Positions 15,710 through 24,223 of a stretch of DNA of 45,982 bases are shown piece after piece. The DNA lies in NCBI GenBank assembly GCA_004552965.1, contig SFMU01000008.1, forward strand, positions 1-45,982, given 5' to 3'. Under the pieces are notes generated by a model. The model was not told where the DNA came from. It ran no database searches and saw only the letters and a program-made list of their open reading frames with translations. Made by a program: the position numbers and the translations under genes. Positions within the stretch are counted from its first letter, which is position 1. Each line of letters starts with the position of its first letter. The stretch comes from Bacteroidales bacterium (GTDB taxonomy: Bacteria > Bacteroidota > Bacteroidia > Bacteroidales > UBA932).

Positions 15710-16513
15710 TTACTTCTTCTCGTTCTTTGCGAGAGCATCGACGAGGTCGATGGATGCATTCTCCATGTCGATGGAGAGAGCGTCAATCCTTGAGAGGATG
15801 TAGTTGTAGAACACCTGGAGAATCATTGCGACGATAAGACCGCCGACGGTTGTGATAAGGGCGACCTTCATACCACCTGCAACGATGTTAGGGGAGATGT
15901 CACCTGCTGCCTCGATAGCATCGAATGCCTTGACCATACCGAGCACTGTTCCCAAGAATCCGAGGGAAGGAGCGATGGCGATGAAGAGGGAGATCCAGGA
16001 AAGATTGTTCTCCATGAGGCTCATCTGGACGCCACCGGCAGAAGCGATTCTCTTCTCGACTACATCGAGTCCTTCGTCATAGTGGAGGAGACCATCGTAG
16101 AAGATGCTGGCAACAGGGCCCTTGGTGCTACGGCATACGTCGAGAGCCTTTGAAACACCGCCTTCGGCGAGAGCAGCCTCGATCTTCTCAATGAGCTTCT
16201 TGTTGTTGGTCTTTGAGAATGAGAGATAGAGGATTCTTTCAATTGCAAGAGCGAGACCGAGAATCAAGCAGAGGATGATTGCTGACATGAAGCCAGGACC
16301 ACCCTGGATGAAATAAGACTTGATCTGCTGGTGGAAAGGAACTTCCTCGCCTGTGCCTTTGAGAAGGTCTTCGGCTGTCATTGCCTGAGGAGCCTCTGCT
16401 ACTTGCTCTGTAGCGGCAGCCTCAGGAGCAGCAGCTTCGTCCTGAGCAGATGCGATGTTTGCAGTAAAGGTAAGGATACCAGCTACTGCCAAAAACATGA
16501 AAAACTTTTTCAT
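15710..16513 (-). CDS. exbB: ExbB/TolQ/MotA-family proton channel protein
   Basis: The main scaffold of the proton channel that drives TonB-dependent uptake. It has 267 residues. A cleavable signal peptide (about 1-23, ending ASA|Q) is followed by an acidic Ala/Glu-rich stretch (24-55), then three transmembrane helices (~75-95, ~170-195, ~208-235). The conserved cytoplasmic block SLGFLGTVLGMVKAFD precedes the last helix. The signal peptide plus acidic extension is a feature of Bacteroidetes ExbB proteins and absent from E. coli ExbB. First gene of the four-gene operon. The 165-base AT-rich gap upstream (16514-16678) must hold its promoter, but I see no clean consensus match there; it also contains a 7-bp inverted repeat (16622-16628/16633-16639). 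Confidence 0.93.
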   Translation of the reverse strand: MKKFFMFLAVAGILTFTANIASAQDEAAAPEAAATEQVAEAPQAMTAEDLLKGTGEEVPFHQQIKSYFIQGGPGFMSAIILCLILGLALAIERILYLSFSKTNNKKLIEKIEAALAEGGVSKALDVCRSTKGPVASIFYDGLLHYDEGLDVVEKRIASAGGVQMSLMENNLSWISLFIAIAPSLGFLGTVLGMVKAFDAIEAAGDISPNIVAGGMKVALITTVGGLIVAMILQVFYNYILSRIDALSIDMENASIDLVDALAKNEKK

Positions 16514-16678
16514 AACCGTTTTTGAGTGTTTTAATTAATAAAGTATAAGATAGTTATAATTTTCAGTTGCGGTCCGGACATAAAAAATCCCCTAAAAAAC
16601 CGTTGCAATTTACTAATTTATTTTCATTCAACAATGAAATGCAAGAAAGAAATCTTCTAAATTCTGCCACTCATCCCG

Positions 16679-17476
16679 TTACAGACCGAACAATGTGGAG
16701 GCGTTCGCGGTTGTTGTGCGGGCAACCTCTCCGATGTCCACGCCCTTCAGTTCGGCGATTCTTCCGGCAATCAGCGGAATCAGGGAACTCTCGTTCCTTT
16801 TGCCTCTGAAAGGAGCCGGTGTAAGATAGGGTGAGTCGGTTTCGAGCAGGATCCGGTCAAGAGGGACCTCCTTGACCACATCTGCCAGCGAGGCATTCTT
16901 GAATGTGACGACCCCGCCCACGCCGATGTACCAGTCTCCGAGTTTCTGAAGTTCACGGAAACTTTCGATGCTCCCGCTGTAGGCATGCATGTTGCCCCGC
17001 AGGCCTTTGTGTCTGCGGATTATTTCCAGAAAATCGCCCATGGCATCCCTCAGGTGGATGTTTACCGGAAGATTGTGTCGGGAGGCGAAGTCGAGCTGCC
17101 ATTCCAGGGCGGCTTTCTGTTCATCGGCATATTCACGTCCTTCGTGATAGTCCAGTCCGATCTCTCCGACTGCGACGATGTCCCCGCATCCGGAGCCGGT
17201 GGCGTGGGAGCGGCAGCGTCTGTCGAAATATTCGAGCATCTTGTCCCTTTCCTGCTTCCAATCGGCATCGACCGAGCCTGGGTACAGCCCGATCATCGGC
17301 CTCGTCACCTCCGGGAACCTGTCCGCGATGGCGAACATGTCATCCCTTTCGCGGGAGTCGATGTCGGGAAGAAGCATCATTCCGATGCCTTTGTCCAGGG
17401 CCCGGCTGATGTAGCCGTCTTCCTCGCCCCTGAACGCTTCGTCACTTATGTGACAATGTGTGTCAATGTAGTCCAT
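16679..17476 (-). CDS. tatD: TatD family metal-dependent hydrolase (DNase)
   Basis: A TIM-barrel metallohydrolase related to TatD nucleases. It has 265 residues from the ATG at 17476 (MDYIDTHCH), which places the metal-binding THCH motif at the very N terminus as usual. In-frame ATGs at 17494 and 17512 are alternatives; the last would overlap dprA. Further metal ligands appear in EIGLDYHE, VNIHLRDA, MHAYSG and LLETDSPYLTP. Proposed roles in the family include DNA repair or degradation and D-aminoacyl-tRNA hydrolysis; sequence alone does not choose. It follows dprA by 25 bases. Confidence 0.9.
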   Translation of the reverse strand: MDYIDTHCHISDEAFRGEEDGYISRALDKGIGMMLLPDIDSRERDDMFAIADRFPEVTRPMIGLYPGSVDADWKQERDKMLEYFDRRCRSHATGSGCGDIVAVGEIGLDYHEGREYADEQKAALEWQLDFASRHNLPVNIHLRDAMGDFLEIIRRHKGLRGNMHAYSGSIESFRELQKLGDWYIGVGGVVTFKNASLADVVKEVPLDRILLETDSPYLTPAPFRGKRNESSLIPLIAGRIAELKGVDIGEVARTTTANASTLFGL

Positions 17477-17501
17477 TGACGCAAATGTAGTCATTTCCGG
17501 A

Positions 17502-18698
17502 TTACCGGGCAATGCCCCTTTGCACCGGAACGATGCTGCAGTGCTGCAGAAGGTCGATTTCGATGAATCCGTCGCATTGGAGCATGGTCGTGATACGGCT
17601 GATTCCGCTGAACGGGACCTTGAGGCAGCGGCACAGCTCGTCGAGGGAGATTCCTCGGGATGACTTGATCTTCAGCGCAGTCCGCAAGGTCTCCTGCAAC
17701 TCTTCCGGGCTGAGCCTGTCTCCATAGAAAGATTCGAGTCCTTCCCTGAAATCCTGCGCGCAGGCTGTGGCCGGCTTTCCCAGTCCGAGGTCATTCATGA
17801 ATATTCCCATGTCCCCGACCGGTACTGCAAGCGTCTCCCTGATCAGCAGGTTGCATCCCTGTGACATCGGGTCGTCCAGCCTCCCCGGCAAGGCATACAC
17901 GTCCCGTCCATAGGATGAGGCCAGGCGGGCGGTCATCATCCCTCCTCCCTTGATCTTGGACTCTATCAGGACGGTCGACCCTGCGATGCCGGCTATGATC
18001 CTGTTCCTTCTGAGGAAATTGATCCGGATCGCATCAGTCCCCGGAGGGTAGTCCGTTATGAGTCCGCATCCGGGTGTCGCTGCGATGCTTTCTCCCAGAC
18101 CTCGATTCGCAGGAGGGTAGAGTCTGTCGATTCCGGTTGCCATCACTGCTATGGTCGGAAGTCCCTCCTCCAGGGCTGTCTTGTGCGCCAGACCATCGAT
18201 TCCGAGGGCAAGTCCGCTGACAACCACGGGCTTGCGGGGGCATCTCGAGAATGAGTCCACGATTCTCCTGCACCATTCTTTTCCGTATGCAGACGGGCTT
18301 CTGGTCCCGACCACTGCAATGCCTTCTCTTTTCGTGAACACCTCCCCGGGAGGGGAGACTCCTTTGTAGTACAGTCCCAGAGGAGGATCCTGGCATTCCG
18401 TCAGCAGCTGCGGATAACAGTCCTCGCCCAGGCAGATGAAACGGCAGCCGTCCTTGCCAAGCATCTCCAGCTCCATCGCAGCGGCATCGAATGTCTGTTC
18501 TGTGATCCGGTCCAGAAACTGCATCCTGCAACCTGCCCCGAGAATCTGCGAGAGTTCATCCTTCGGTGTGCTGAACACCTCGAATGCCCCTCCTGCAGCG
18601 TCAATCAGCATCTTCCCCTTTCTCGGCTCGAAACCGAAAATCGAATTGAGGGCGCATCTCGCCACCCTTTCCTCGAAACTGAATTCCTTCTCCTCCAT
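17502..18698 (-). CDS. dprA: DNA processing protein DprA
   Basis: DprA loads RecA on single-stranded DNA during natural transformation. It has 398 residues. The N-terminal SAM-like helical region (1-90) precedes the Rossmann core with GIAVVGTRSPSAYG, VSGLALGIDGLAHKTAL and the MATGIDRLYPPANRGL block, all diagnostic of DprA/Smf. A C-terminal winged-helix-like segment (~325-385) is present. It is the only competence-related gene in the window; ComEC and ComM are not nearby. It lies 190 bases downstream of queA. Confidence 0.94.
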   Translation of the reverse strand: MEEKEFSFEERVARCALNSIFGFEPRKGKMLIDAAGGAFEVFSTPKDELSQILGAGCRMQFLDRITEQTFDAAAMELEMLGKDGCRFICLGEDCYPQLLTECQDPPLGLYYKGVSPPGEVFTKREGIAVVGTRSPSAYGKEWCRRIVDSFSRCPRKPVVVSGLALGIDGLAHKTALEEGLPTIAVMATGIDRLYPPANRGLGESIAATPGCGLITDYPPGTDAIRINFLRRNRIIAGIAGSTVLIESKIKGGGMMTARLASSYGRDVYALPGRLDDPMSQGCNLLIRETLAVPVGDMGIFMNDLGLGKPATACAQDFREGLESFYGDRLSPEELQETLRTALKIKSSRGISLDELCRCLKVPFSGISRITTMLQCDGFIEIDLLQHCSIVPVQRGIAR

Positions 18699-18732
18699 CT
18701 ATTCTCATTTTTCAGTTCCGTGAATATAGCGG

Positions 18733-18782
18733 AGAAACGCGTCCCTGCATCGCTGCAGAACGCGTTTCTTTCCGTTTTTTTA
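18733..18782 (+). terminator. Stem-loop with T-rich tail between queA and dprA
   Basis: A perfect 10-bp stem (18733-18742 with 18760-18769) encloses a second 5-bp stem (18745-18749 with 18754-18758) and a TCGC loop. A T-rich run follows on the plus strand (18775-18781). The T-run lies on the wrong side to stop queA (minus strand). It would terminate plus-strand, antisense transcription coming out of dprA. See findings. Confidence 0.5.
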
Positions 18783-18888
18783 AGATATTTCCGTTTTCGG
18801 GGCAATCGAAAACAAAGATTGCTTCAGATTGCCTGGCGAATCAAATTTCCCAAGTGCGAGACATAGGTCAGATTGCGTGCAGGCAAGA

Positions 18889-19938
18889 CTACAGGACCAG
18901 CATCGCATCGCCATAAGGACCGAAGCGGTACCCTTCGTCCAGGGCAACCTGGTAGCCGTTCATCACATTGTTGAAACCTCCGAATGCGGCAACTGCCATC
19001 AGCATGGTCGATTCCGGGAGATGGAAGCCGGAAACGACTGCGTCCGGAACCGAGAATTCGTAAGGAGGGAAGATGAATTTGTTGGTCCAGCCGTCATAAG
19101 GCTTGACTTCGTGGGTGGTGGTGATGTAGGTCTCGAGTCCTCTGAGAACGGTGGTTCCGATGGCTACCACTTTGTGACCGTTCATCTTGGATTCGTTGAT
19201 GATCCGGCAGGTCTCCTCGTTGATGATGAGCCTTTCCGAGTCCATCCTGTGCTTGGACAGGTCTTCCACGTCGACTCTGCGGAACTGGCCGATACCCATG
19301 TGCTCGGTAATGAAGGCTTTGTTGATGTCCTTCAGAATCATCCTGTTGAACAGCTCGCGGCTGAAATGGAGGCCGGCTGCCGGCACGGCTACGGCTCCTT
19401 CGTGTGCGGCGTAGATCGTCTGGTAGTTTTCGGTGTCTTCCGGCGTGATCTTGTCCTTGATCCATTTCGGAACAGGAATCTCTCCCAGGGAGAAGAGGTG
19501 TTCCTTGAAGTCTTCGTACGGACCGTCATAAAGGAATCTCAAAGTTCTTCCCCTGGAGGTGGTGTTGTCGATGACTTCCGCCACAAGGCTCTGGTCGTCA
19601 CCGAAATAGAGTTTGTTGCCGATTCTTATTTTCCTGGCAGGATCGACGATCACATCCCACAGATGCTGTTCCCTGTTGAGCTCGCGCAGGAGGAAGACCA
19701 TGATGTCTGCTCCGGTCTTTTCCTTCTTTCCGTACAGCCTGGCCGGGATGACCTTGGTGTCATTGAACACGAAGGTGTCGCCCTTCCCGAAATATTCTAT
19801 GATGTCCTTGAAAATTTTGTGCTCAATCTCTCCCGTGTCCTTGTGGATGACCATCAGGCGACATTCGTCGCGCCATCTGGTCGGTTCGGTTGCAAGTCGT
19901 TCCTTTGGGAGAAGAAATTGGAATTGAGAAAGTTTCAT
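18889..19938 (-). CDS. queA: S-adenosylmethionine:tRNA ribosyltransferase-isomerase
   Basis: Transfers the ribosyl part of SAM to preQ1 at tRNA position 34 to make epoxyqueuosine. It has 349 residues from the ATG at 19938 (MKLSQFQF), the usual size; the open frame continues upstream to 20385, but that part has no QueA similarity and overlaps the nudix gene. Family blocks visible: VFNDTKVIPARLYGKK, PAAGLHFS, THVG-type motif as EHMGIGQFRRV, and ETYITTTHEVKPYDGWTNKFIFPPYEF near the C terminus. It has a 116-base gap to the upstream nudix gene, which holds two short inverted repeats and no clear promoter match. Confidence 0.94.
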   Translation of the reverse strand: MKLSQFQFLLPKERLATEPTRWRDECRLMVIHKDTGEIEHKIFKDIIEYFGKGDTFVFNDTKVIPARLYGKKEKTGADIMVFLLRELNREQHLWDVIVDPARKIRIGNKLYFGDDQSLVAEVIDNTTSRGRTLRFLYDGPYEDFKEHLFSLGEIPVPKWIKDKITPEDTENYQTIYAAHEGAVAVPAAGLHFSRELFNRMILKDINKAFITEHMGIGQFRRVDVEDLSKHRMDSERLIINEETCRIINESKMNGHKVVAIGTTVLRGLETYITTTHEVKPYDGWTNKFIFPPYEFSVPDAVVSGFHLPESTMLMAVAAFGGFNNVMNGYQVALDEGYRFGPYGDAMLVL

Positions 19939-20054
19939 ATCGTCAGCGTGACTTGATTTCAAACGGATGGCAAATATTCCCGTTGCCGGGTATAATCTTT
20001 TAATATACGGACAAAGTCTCCGGAATGTTTCATGAATATTCCGAAATCTGAATA

Positions 20055-20672
20055 TCACTGCTCCGTTTTCATGTTCCTGAAGACTTCGGCGATGGAAGGG
20101 TAACTGTCTTTCAGATATGCCGGAATCGAACTTCTGGAAACCCATGCGGCCTTGGAGATGTCCTCCTCCTTCTGCGGAGTCAGATCCACCGGAGCAGTGT
20201 AATGCATGTGGTACCACCAGGTGTGCTTGAGATGCCAGATTCCGTTCCTGATGTAGCAATGGTTGGTGATGCAGATGAGACGTCCCAGCTCGATGTCCCC
20301 GAGTCCGGTTTCTTCCCGGACTTCCCGTACTGCTGTCACCTCGATGTCTTCTCCAGCCTCCTGATGGCCTTTGGGGAGGTCCCACAGTCCGTTTCTTCTT
20401 ATCAGAAGGCAGTCATCCCTCCGGTTGGAAACCACGCCTCCTGCGGCATTCACTTCCTTGAATTGGGCGCAGAAATCCCTGTAGGTCTTTTCCTCGTCCT
20501 CGACCGGTACATAGACCCTTGTCAGGGAGCCTGAAGCCTCGAACATCCGGACGATGGAACCGATGTCGGGACTGCTTCCCAGGTGAAGTTCGACCGCATT
20601 CGAATCCGCCAGCACATGCTCCTCGGGCGAACAGATTGCCAGACATCTGTTTTCGATGTATATCTTATGCAT
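20055..20672 (-). CDS. NUDIX hydrolase
   Basis: Hydrolyses a nucleoside diphosphate linked to another group; the substrate is unknown. It has 205 residues. The Nudix box G-x5-E-x7-REVREETGLG is complete, in the segment starting GHQEAGED. About 75 residues precede the Nudix fold, with no recognised motif except a small alpha/beta look, so it may be a fused N-terminal domain. The NRRDDCLLIRRNGLWDLPKG strand leads into the box. Divergent from pyrE across 76 bases with facing promoter boxes. Confidence 0.88.
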   Translation of the reverse strand: MHKIYIENRCLAICSPEEHVLADSNAVELHLGSSPDIGSIVRMFEASGSLTRVYVPVEDEEKTYRDFCAQFKEVNAAGGVVSNRRDDCLLIRRNGLWDLPKGHQEAGEDIEVTAVREVREETGLGDIELGRLICITNHCYIRNGIWHLKHTWWYHMHYTAPVDLTPQKEEDISKAAWVSRSSIPAYLKDSYPSIAEVFRNMKTEQ

Positions 20673-20690
20673 CCGCTACTGGAATTTTAT

Positions 20691-20698
20691 TATATTTG
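20691..20698 (+). promoter_or_regulatory. Predicted -7 box for pyrE
   Basis: TATATTTG matches TAnnTTTG exactly. The expected start is near 20705, about 44 bases before the pyrE ATG. No TTTG is found at the usual distance upstream, so the assignment rests on the -7 element alone. Confidence 0.45.
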
Positions 20699-20719
20699 TA
20701 AGTTATTTGATACTGGCAG

Positions 20720-20727
20720 CAAAGTTA
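20720..20727 (-). promoter_or_regulatory. Predicted -7 box for the nudix gene
   Basis: On the minus strand TAACTTTG matches TAnnTTTG. The expected start is near 20713, about 41 bases before the nudix ATG. It lies downstream of the predicted pyrE start, so the two transcription units would overlap at their 5' ends. Confidence 0.4.
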
Positions 20728-20748
20728 AGAAAAAACATCACTTTGAAT

Positions 20749-21381
20749 ATGGAATCTAAAGAAATTATGCTTGCCAAGGAGTTGCTTGGCATCAAGGCAG
20801 TCCTCCTTCGCCCCGACCAGCCTTTCACATGGGCATCGGGATGGCATTCTCCGATTTACTGCGACAACAGGAGAATTCTCTCCGAGCCTGCCCTGAGGTC
20901 CAGGGTCGCAGGATGGCTCGCTGAAATCGCGATGGAGAAATACCCTGAGGCAGAGGTGGTTGCCGGCGTGGCTACCGGAGCCATAGCTCACGGTGTCCTT
21001 GCGGCGGACAAGATGCAGAAGCCTTTCGTCTACGTCCGCCCGAAGCCGAAGGACCACGGGACAGGTTCCCAGATCGAGGGAGTGCTTCCCCAGGGAGCGA
21101 AGGTGGTTGTCATCGAGGACCTCATCTCGACCGGGATGAGCAGTCTTGCCGCGGTCAAGGCTCTCAGGGATGCCGGAGCAGAGGTCCTGGGAATGGTCGC
21201 CATATTCACATATGGCTTCCCTGTCGCCGCGGAGCAGTTCGCCGCCGCAGGGGTCGCTTTGGACACGGTCTCCAACTATGATGCCCTGATCGATGTGGCG
21301 ACGGCCACCGGCTATGTAAGACCTTCGGACACGGATGTCCTGAAGCAGTGGAGGAAGAACCCGTCAGAGTGGATGAGATAG
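20749..21381 (+). CDS. pyrE: Orotate phosphoribosyltransferase
   Basis: Makes orotidine 5'-phosphate from orotate and PRPP in pyrimidine synthesis. It has 210 residues from the ATG at 20749 (MESKEIM). The open frame begins earlier at 20656, but that extension overlaps the predicted promoter and the divergent gene. Motifs: FTWASGWHSPIYCDNR (orotate site), PKPKDHGTGSQIEG (flexible catalytic loop) and the PRPP loop VVVIEDLISTGMSS. First gene of a six-gene plus-strand run. The SRPBCC gene follows after 4 bases, an arrangement I associate with Bacteroidales. Confidence 0.95.
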   Translation: MESKEIMLAKELLGIKAVLLRPDQPFTWASGWHSPIYCDNRRILSEPALRSRVAGWLAEIAMEKYPEAEVVAGVATGAIAHGVLAADKMQKPFVYVRPKPKDHGTGSQIEGVLPQGAKVVVIEDLISTGMSSLAAVKALRDAGAEVLGMVAIFTYGFPVAAEQFAAAGVALDTVSNYDALIDVATATGYVRPSDTDVLKQWRKNPSEWMR

Positions 21382-21385
21382 GAAT

Positions 21386-21865
21386 ATGGCAACAGAAATC
21401 ACCAGCAAGCACGGAATCGTCTCCAAGCAGCCTTTCGAGCTCTACATGGCTTTCGTCGACATGCGCAACTTCCTTCAGTTCCTTCCCGAGGACAGGAAGA
21501 AGGACATCGCTGCCGACTATGACACCATCTCCGCATCCGTGCAGGGGATGAATGTGGGCGTTAAGATCAATGAGAGAGTCCCATATTCGAAAATCGGACT
21601 CGTCGACAACGGGGCTCCGTTCGCTTTCAGCGGCAGCCTCCATTTCGATGCCGTCCCTTCCGATCCGGGCAAGACGGAGTTTTACATCGAATTCAGCGCC
21701 GAACTCAATTTCATGATGAAGATGCTCCTTGGCAACAAGCTCAAGGATGCTCTTGACAAGGTCGTGGACGGTCTGGCCGCGATGTCCGAAGGCAGGATGC
21801 CGGAGGGTGTCGATGAGCAGACGCTGAAGAAGATGCAGGAAGAGATGATGAAAAGGCAGGGTTGA
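21386..21865 (+). CDS. SRPBCC (START-like) family protein
   Basis: A 159-residue protein that resembles the small SRPBCC/polyketide-cyclase-like proteins encoded next to pyrE in Bacteroidales. The N-terminal strand is followed by a helix-rich segment (PFELYMAFVDMRNFLQFLPEDRKK) and a helix-grip pattern with alternating hydrophobic strands (GLVDNGAPFAFSGSLHF, TEFYIEFSAELN), then a long C-terminal helix (~118-157), rich in Met and Lys. Such folds bind hydrophobic ligands; no ligand can be named. The gaps to pyrE and to the methyltransferase are 4 bases each, so co-expression is near certain. Function unknown. Confidence 0.75.
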   Translation: MATEITSKHGIVSKQPFELYMAFVDMRNFLQFLPEDRKKDIAADYDTISASVQGMNVGVKINERVPYSKIGLVDNGAPFAFSGSLHFDAVPSDPGKTEFYIEFSAELNFMMKMLLGNKLKDALDKVVDGLAAMSEGRMPEGVDEQTLKKMQEEMMKRQG

Positions 21866-21869
21866 CAGG

Positions 21870-23231
21870 ATGGTCGGCAAGGCGGAAAGACAGTTGGAGG
21901 ACATCCTGCTCAGGGCGGTCGGTCCGGATAGGGCCGAGGCAGCCCTGGCGGCTTTCGGCTCATCCCCGTCGGTGTCGGTGAGGGTGAATCCTTCCAAGAT
22001 CGGTGATCCGGCAGCCTTCGTTGCGGACAACTTCGGAGGAGATTCCGAACCGGTCCTGTGGAGTCCGTTCGGCTACACCTTGTCCTCGCGTCCCTCCTTT
22101 ACCCTTGACCCGCTTCTGCACTGTGGCTGTTACTATGTGCAGGATTCTTCCGCGATGGCTGTCGGCCATGTTTTCCGCAAGGCCCTGGAACTTTCCGGCA
22201 CCCGGGAGCGTCCTGTCAGGGTACTTGACCTTTGCGCCGCGCCCGGAGGAAAGACCACTGACCTGGCCTCGTCGCTGAGACTTGAATATGGCGACAGCTT
22301 CGTCCTGGTGGCGAATGAAGTGATGAAAGGCCGTGCTTCGGTCCTTGCCGACAATGTTGCTGTCTGGGGAGATCCGAATGTCGTAGTGACAAGTTGCGAC
22401 CCGAAGGCTTTTTCTTCCCTGGAAGGATTCTTCGACATCATCGTGGCCGATGTGCCCTGCTCGGGGGAAGGAATGTTCCGGAAGGACGAGGAGGCGGTCT
22501 CTGACTGGTCCGAAGCCCTGGTCGAACTCTGCTCTTCCCGTCAGAAACGGATTGTCGCGGATGTCTGGCCGGCTCTGCGCGATGGCGGTGTGATGGTCTA
22601 TTCCACCTGCACATTCGAGAAGGCCGAGAATGACTCCATCGTGCTCTGGGCTGCATCTGAGCTTGGTGGAGAGGTGCTGGACAACGGCCTTTCCGGGATG
22701 GAAGGGGTCATAGGGACACTTGCGGGAAGCCTCCTGGTCCCTGGCTTCGTCAAGGGCGAAGGCCAATACGTGGCGGCCCTCAGGAAGATTGGCGGTGCGG
22801 AGGGCTTCATATTCAAGGATGGGGAAAAGGGACAGTCTGCCGCAGGCGCCGCAGAGCGGATGAAAGGGAATATGCTGATACGCATCCCCGATGCCATCAC
22901 GCGTGAGACGGCTGCGCTGGATTCCCTTCACCCGCTCATGTGCGGAACCGCCCGCGGGACCGTCAAAGGCAAGGATCTGATCCCGTGCGCCGACCTTGCC
23001 CTGAGCATCGGCTTCCGCGAAGACGCTTTCCCCCGGGTCGGACTTGACCGACGGACCGCGCTGAGTTTCCTGCACCGGGACACTCTCAGCCTGCCGGACG
23101 CCCCGCTCGGTTATCTGACAGTCTGCTACGGGGACCATCCTCTCGGGTTCGTGAAGAACATCGGCAACCGCTGCAACAATCTTCATCCGCAGGAGCGGCG
23201 TATCCGGATGAACATAACAGATTTGAAATAA
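21870..23231 (+). CDS. RsmB/NOP2-family RNA m5C methyltransferase (RsmF-like)
   Basis: A SAM-dependent rRNA cytosine-C5 methyltransferase of the NOL1/NOP2/Sun family. It has 453 residues. The SAM site is DLCAAPGGKT (120-129). The two cysteines of the mechanism are C197 (DVPCSGEGMFRKD) and C247 (YSTCTFEKAEND). The length and the C-terminal ~150 residues (from about 300) fit the RsmF-type PUA-like RNA-binding region, which ends GFVKNIGNRCNNLHP. Third gene of the pyrE run; the ATG follows a short AGG-containing spacer four bases after the previous stop. Confidence 0.92.
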   Translation: MVGKAERQLEDILLRAVGPDRAEAALAAFGSSPSVSVRVNPSKIGDPAAFVADNFGGDSEPVLWSPFGYTLSSRPSFTLDPLLHCGCYYVQDSSAMAVGHVFRKALELSGTRERPVRVLDLCAAPGGKTTDLASSLRLEYGDSFVLVANEVMKGRASVLADNVAVWGDPNVVVTSCDPKAFSSLEGFFDIIVADVPCSGEGMFRKDEEAVSDWSEALVELCSSRQKRIVADVWPALRDGGVMVYSTCTFEKAENDSIVLWAASELGGEVLDNGLSGMEGVIGTLAGSLLVPGFVKGEGQYVAALRKIGGAEGFIFKDGEKGQSAAGAAERMKGNMLIRIPDAITRETAALDSLHPLMCGTARGTVKGKDLIPCADLALSIGFREDAFPRVGLDRRTALSFLHRDTLSLPDAPLGYLTVCYGDHPLGFVKNIGNRCNNLHPQERRIRMNITDLK

Positions 23232-23241
23232 GAAAAGATTT

Positions 23242-24177
23242 ATGAATATCAGACCAATACGGCTTACAGCAGCATTCCTTCTCCTTATGGTGTGCCTTCC
23301 GACGGCCCTCTTCGCCCAAAGCGCCACCCGCGAGAACTATCTTGAGCGTTACAACTCCCTTGTCTCGAAGGTGGGGGCGGACGGACTTGGCGTGGAGTCT
23401 CTCCTCAATCACTGGGAAGCCGATTATCCGGACGACATAGACATGCTCCTGGCCAGATTCTCCTTTTACTATGCCAAGAGCCAGTCGACCTCCGTCGAGA
23501 TCATCGACAAGGATAAATATCTGGGAGCGGGCCCGGCCCTGACCCTGAAAGACTCGCTCGGAAACAATGTCAACTATTTCACCGTCACGAGTTTCGACGA
23601 TGAAGTTTTCGGCATGGCGATGAAAGCTGTGGACAGGGCGAGCGAACTCGCTCCCGAGAGGCTCGACATCAGGTTCTGCAAGATATCGGCTCTGATCGCC
23701 TATGAGAAGGAAAGCCCGGACATGGCCCTCTCGGCCATCAGAAGCCTTGTCGACTACAATTTCAGGTCGAAACCGTCATGGGAATATCCCGGACTGGAAA
23801 TGGATGCCGATCTTTTCGACTCTTCGATCCAGGAGTACTGCTACACATTTTTCAACATGGCAACTCCGGAGGGCTACGAAGCCTTTCGTGAGCTTTCCGA
23901 GCAGATGCTCTCCTACCGTCCGGAGAGCCATTGCTTCCTGACCAATCTGGGGTCCTACATGTTTGTCGTCAAGCATGACAGCAAGGCTGCCCTGAAATGC
24001 TACAACAAGGTGCTCAAGAAGCATCCGGATGACTATCCGACCATCAGGAACTGCGTGATACTCGCCCGCACATCCAAGGATGTCAAGCTTGAGAAGAAGT
24101 ATCTGAGGATGCTGCTCGAGGTGACGGACGACCCGACAGAGCAAGCCTCTGCAAAGGTAAGGCTTGAGAACCTCTGA
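23242..24177 (+). CDS. Exported TPR-like protein of unknown function
   Basis: This 311-residue protein has a signal peptide (about 1-26, ending LFAQ) and a mostly helical body. Clear TPR-like helices are seen near 190-300, including a segment of the type ALKCYNKVLKKHPDDYPTIRNCV. No catalytic motif is seen. It probably acts as a periplasmic scaffold or chaperone. Bacteroidetes genomes carry many such single-copy proteins. It lies 10 bases after the methyltransferase gene and 46 before the M13 peptidase. Confidence 0.7.
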   Translation: MNIRPIRLTAAFLLLMVCLPTALFAQSATRENYLERYNSLVSKVGADGLGVESLLNHWEADYPDDIDMLLARFSFYYAKSQSTSVEIIDKDKYLGAGPALTLKDSLGNNVNYFTVTSFDDEVFGMAMKAVDRASELAPERLDIRFCKISALIAYEKESPDMALSAIRSLVDYNFRSKPSWEYPGLEMDADLFDSSIQEYCYTFFNMATPEGYEAFRELSEQMLSYRPESHCFLTNLGSYMFVVKHDSKAALKCYNKVLKKHPDDYPTIRNCVILARTSKDVKLEKKYLRMLLEVTDDPTEQASAKVRLENL

Positions 24178-24223
24178 GACGGCCCCGGACTTTTTCGTGA
24201 TTATTATTCCAATTCATATTCAA

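Noticed and set aside
18829..19956. 375-residue plus-strand frame opposite queA
   Set aside because: queA is complete on the minus strand with all family motifs.
18889..20385. QueA extended to 498 residues at its N terminus
   Set aside because: The extension overlaps the nudix gene in another frame and lacks similarity; MKLSQFQF at 19938 is the family start.
21960..23327. 455-residue minus-strand frame opposite the rRNA methyltransferase
   Set aside because: The plus frame has all methyltransferase motifs; the antisense frame is rich in Arg and His, as expected for a shadow.
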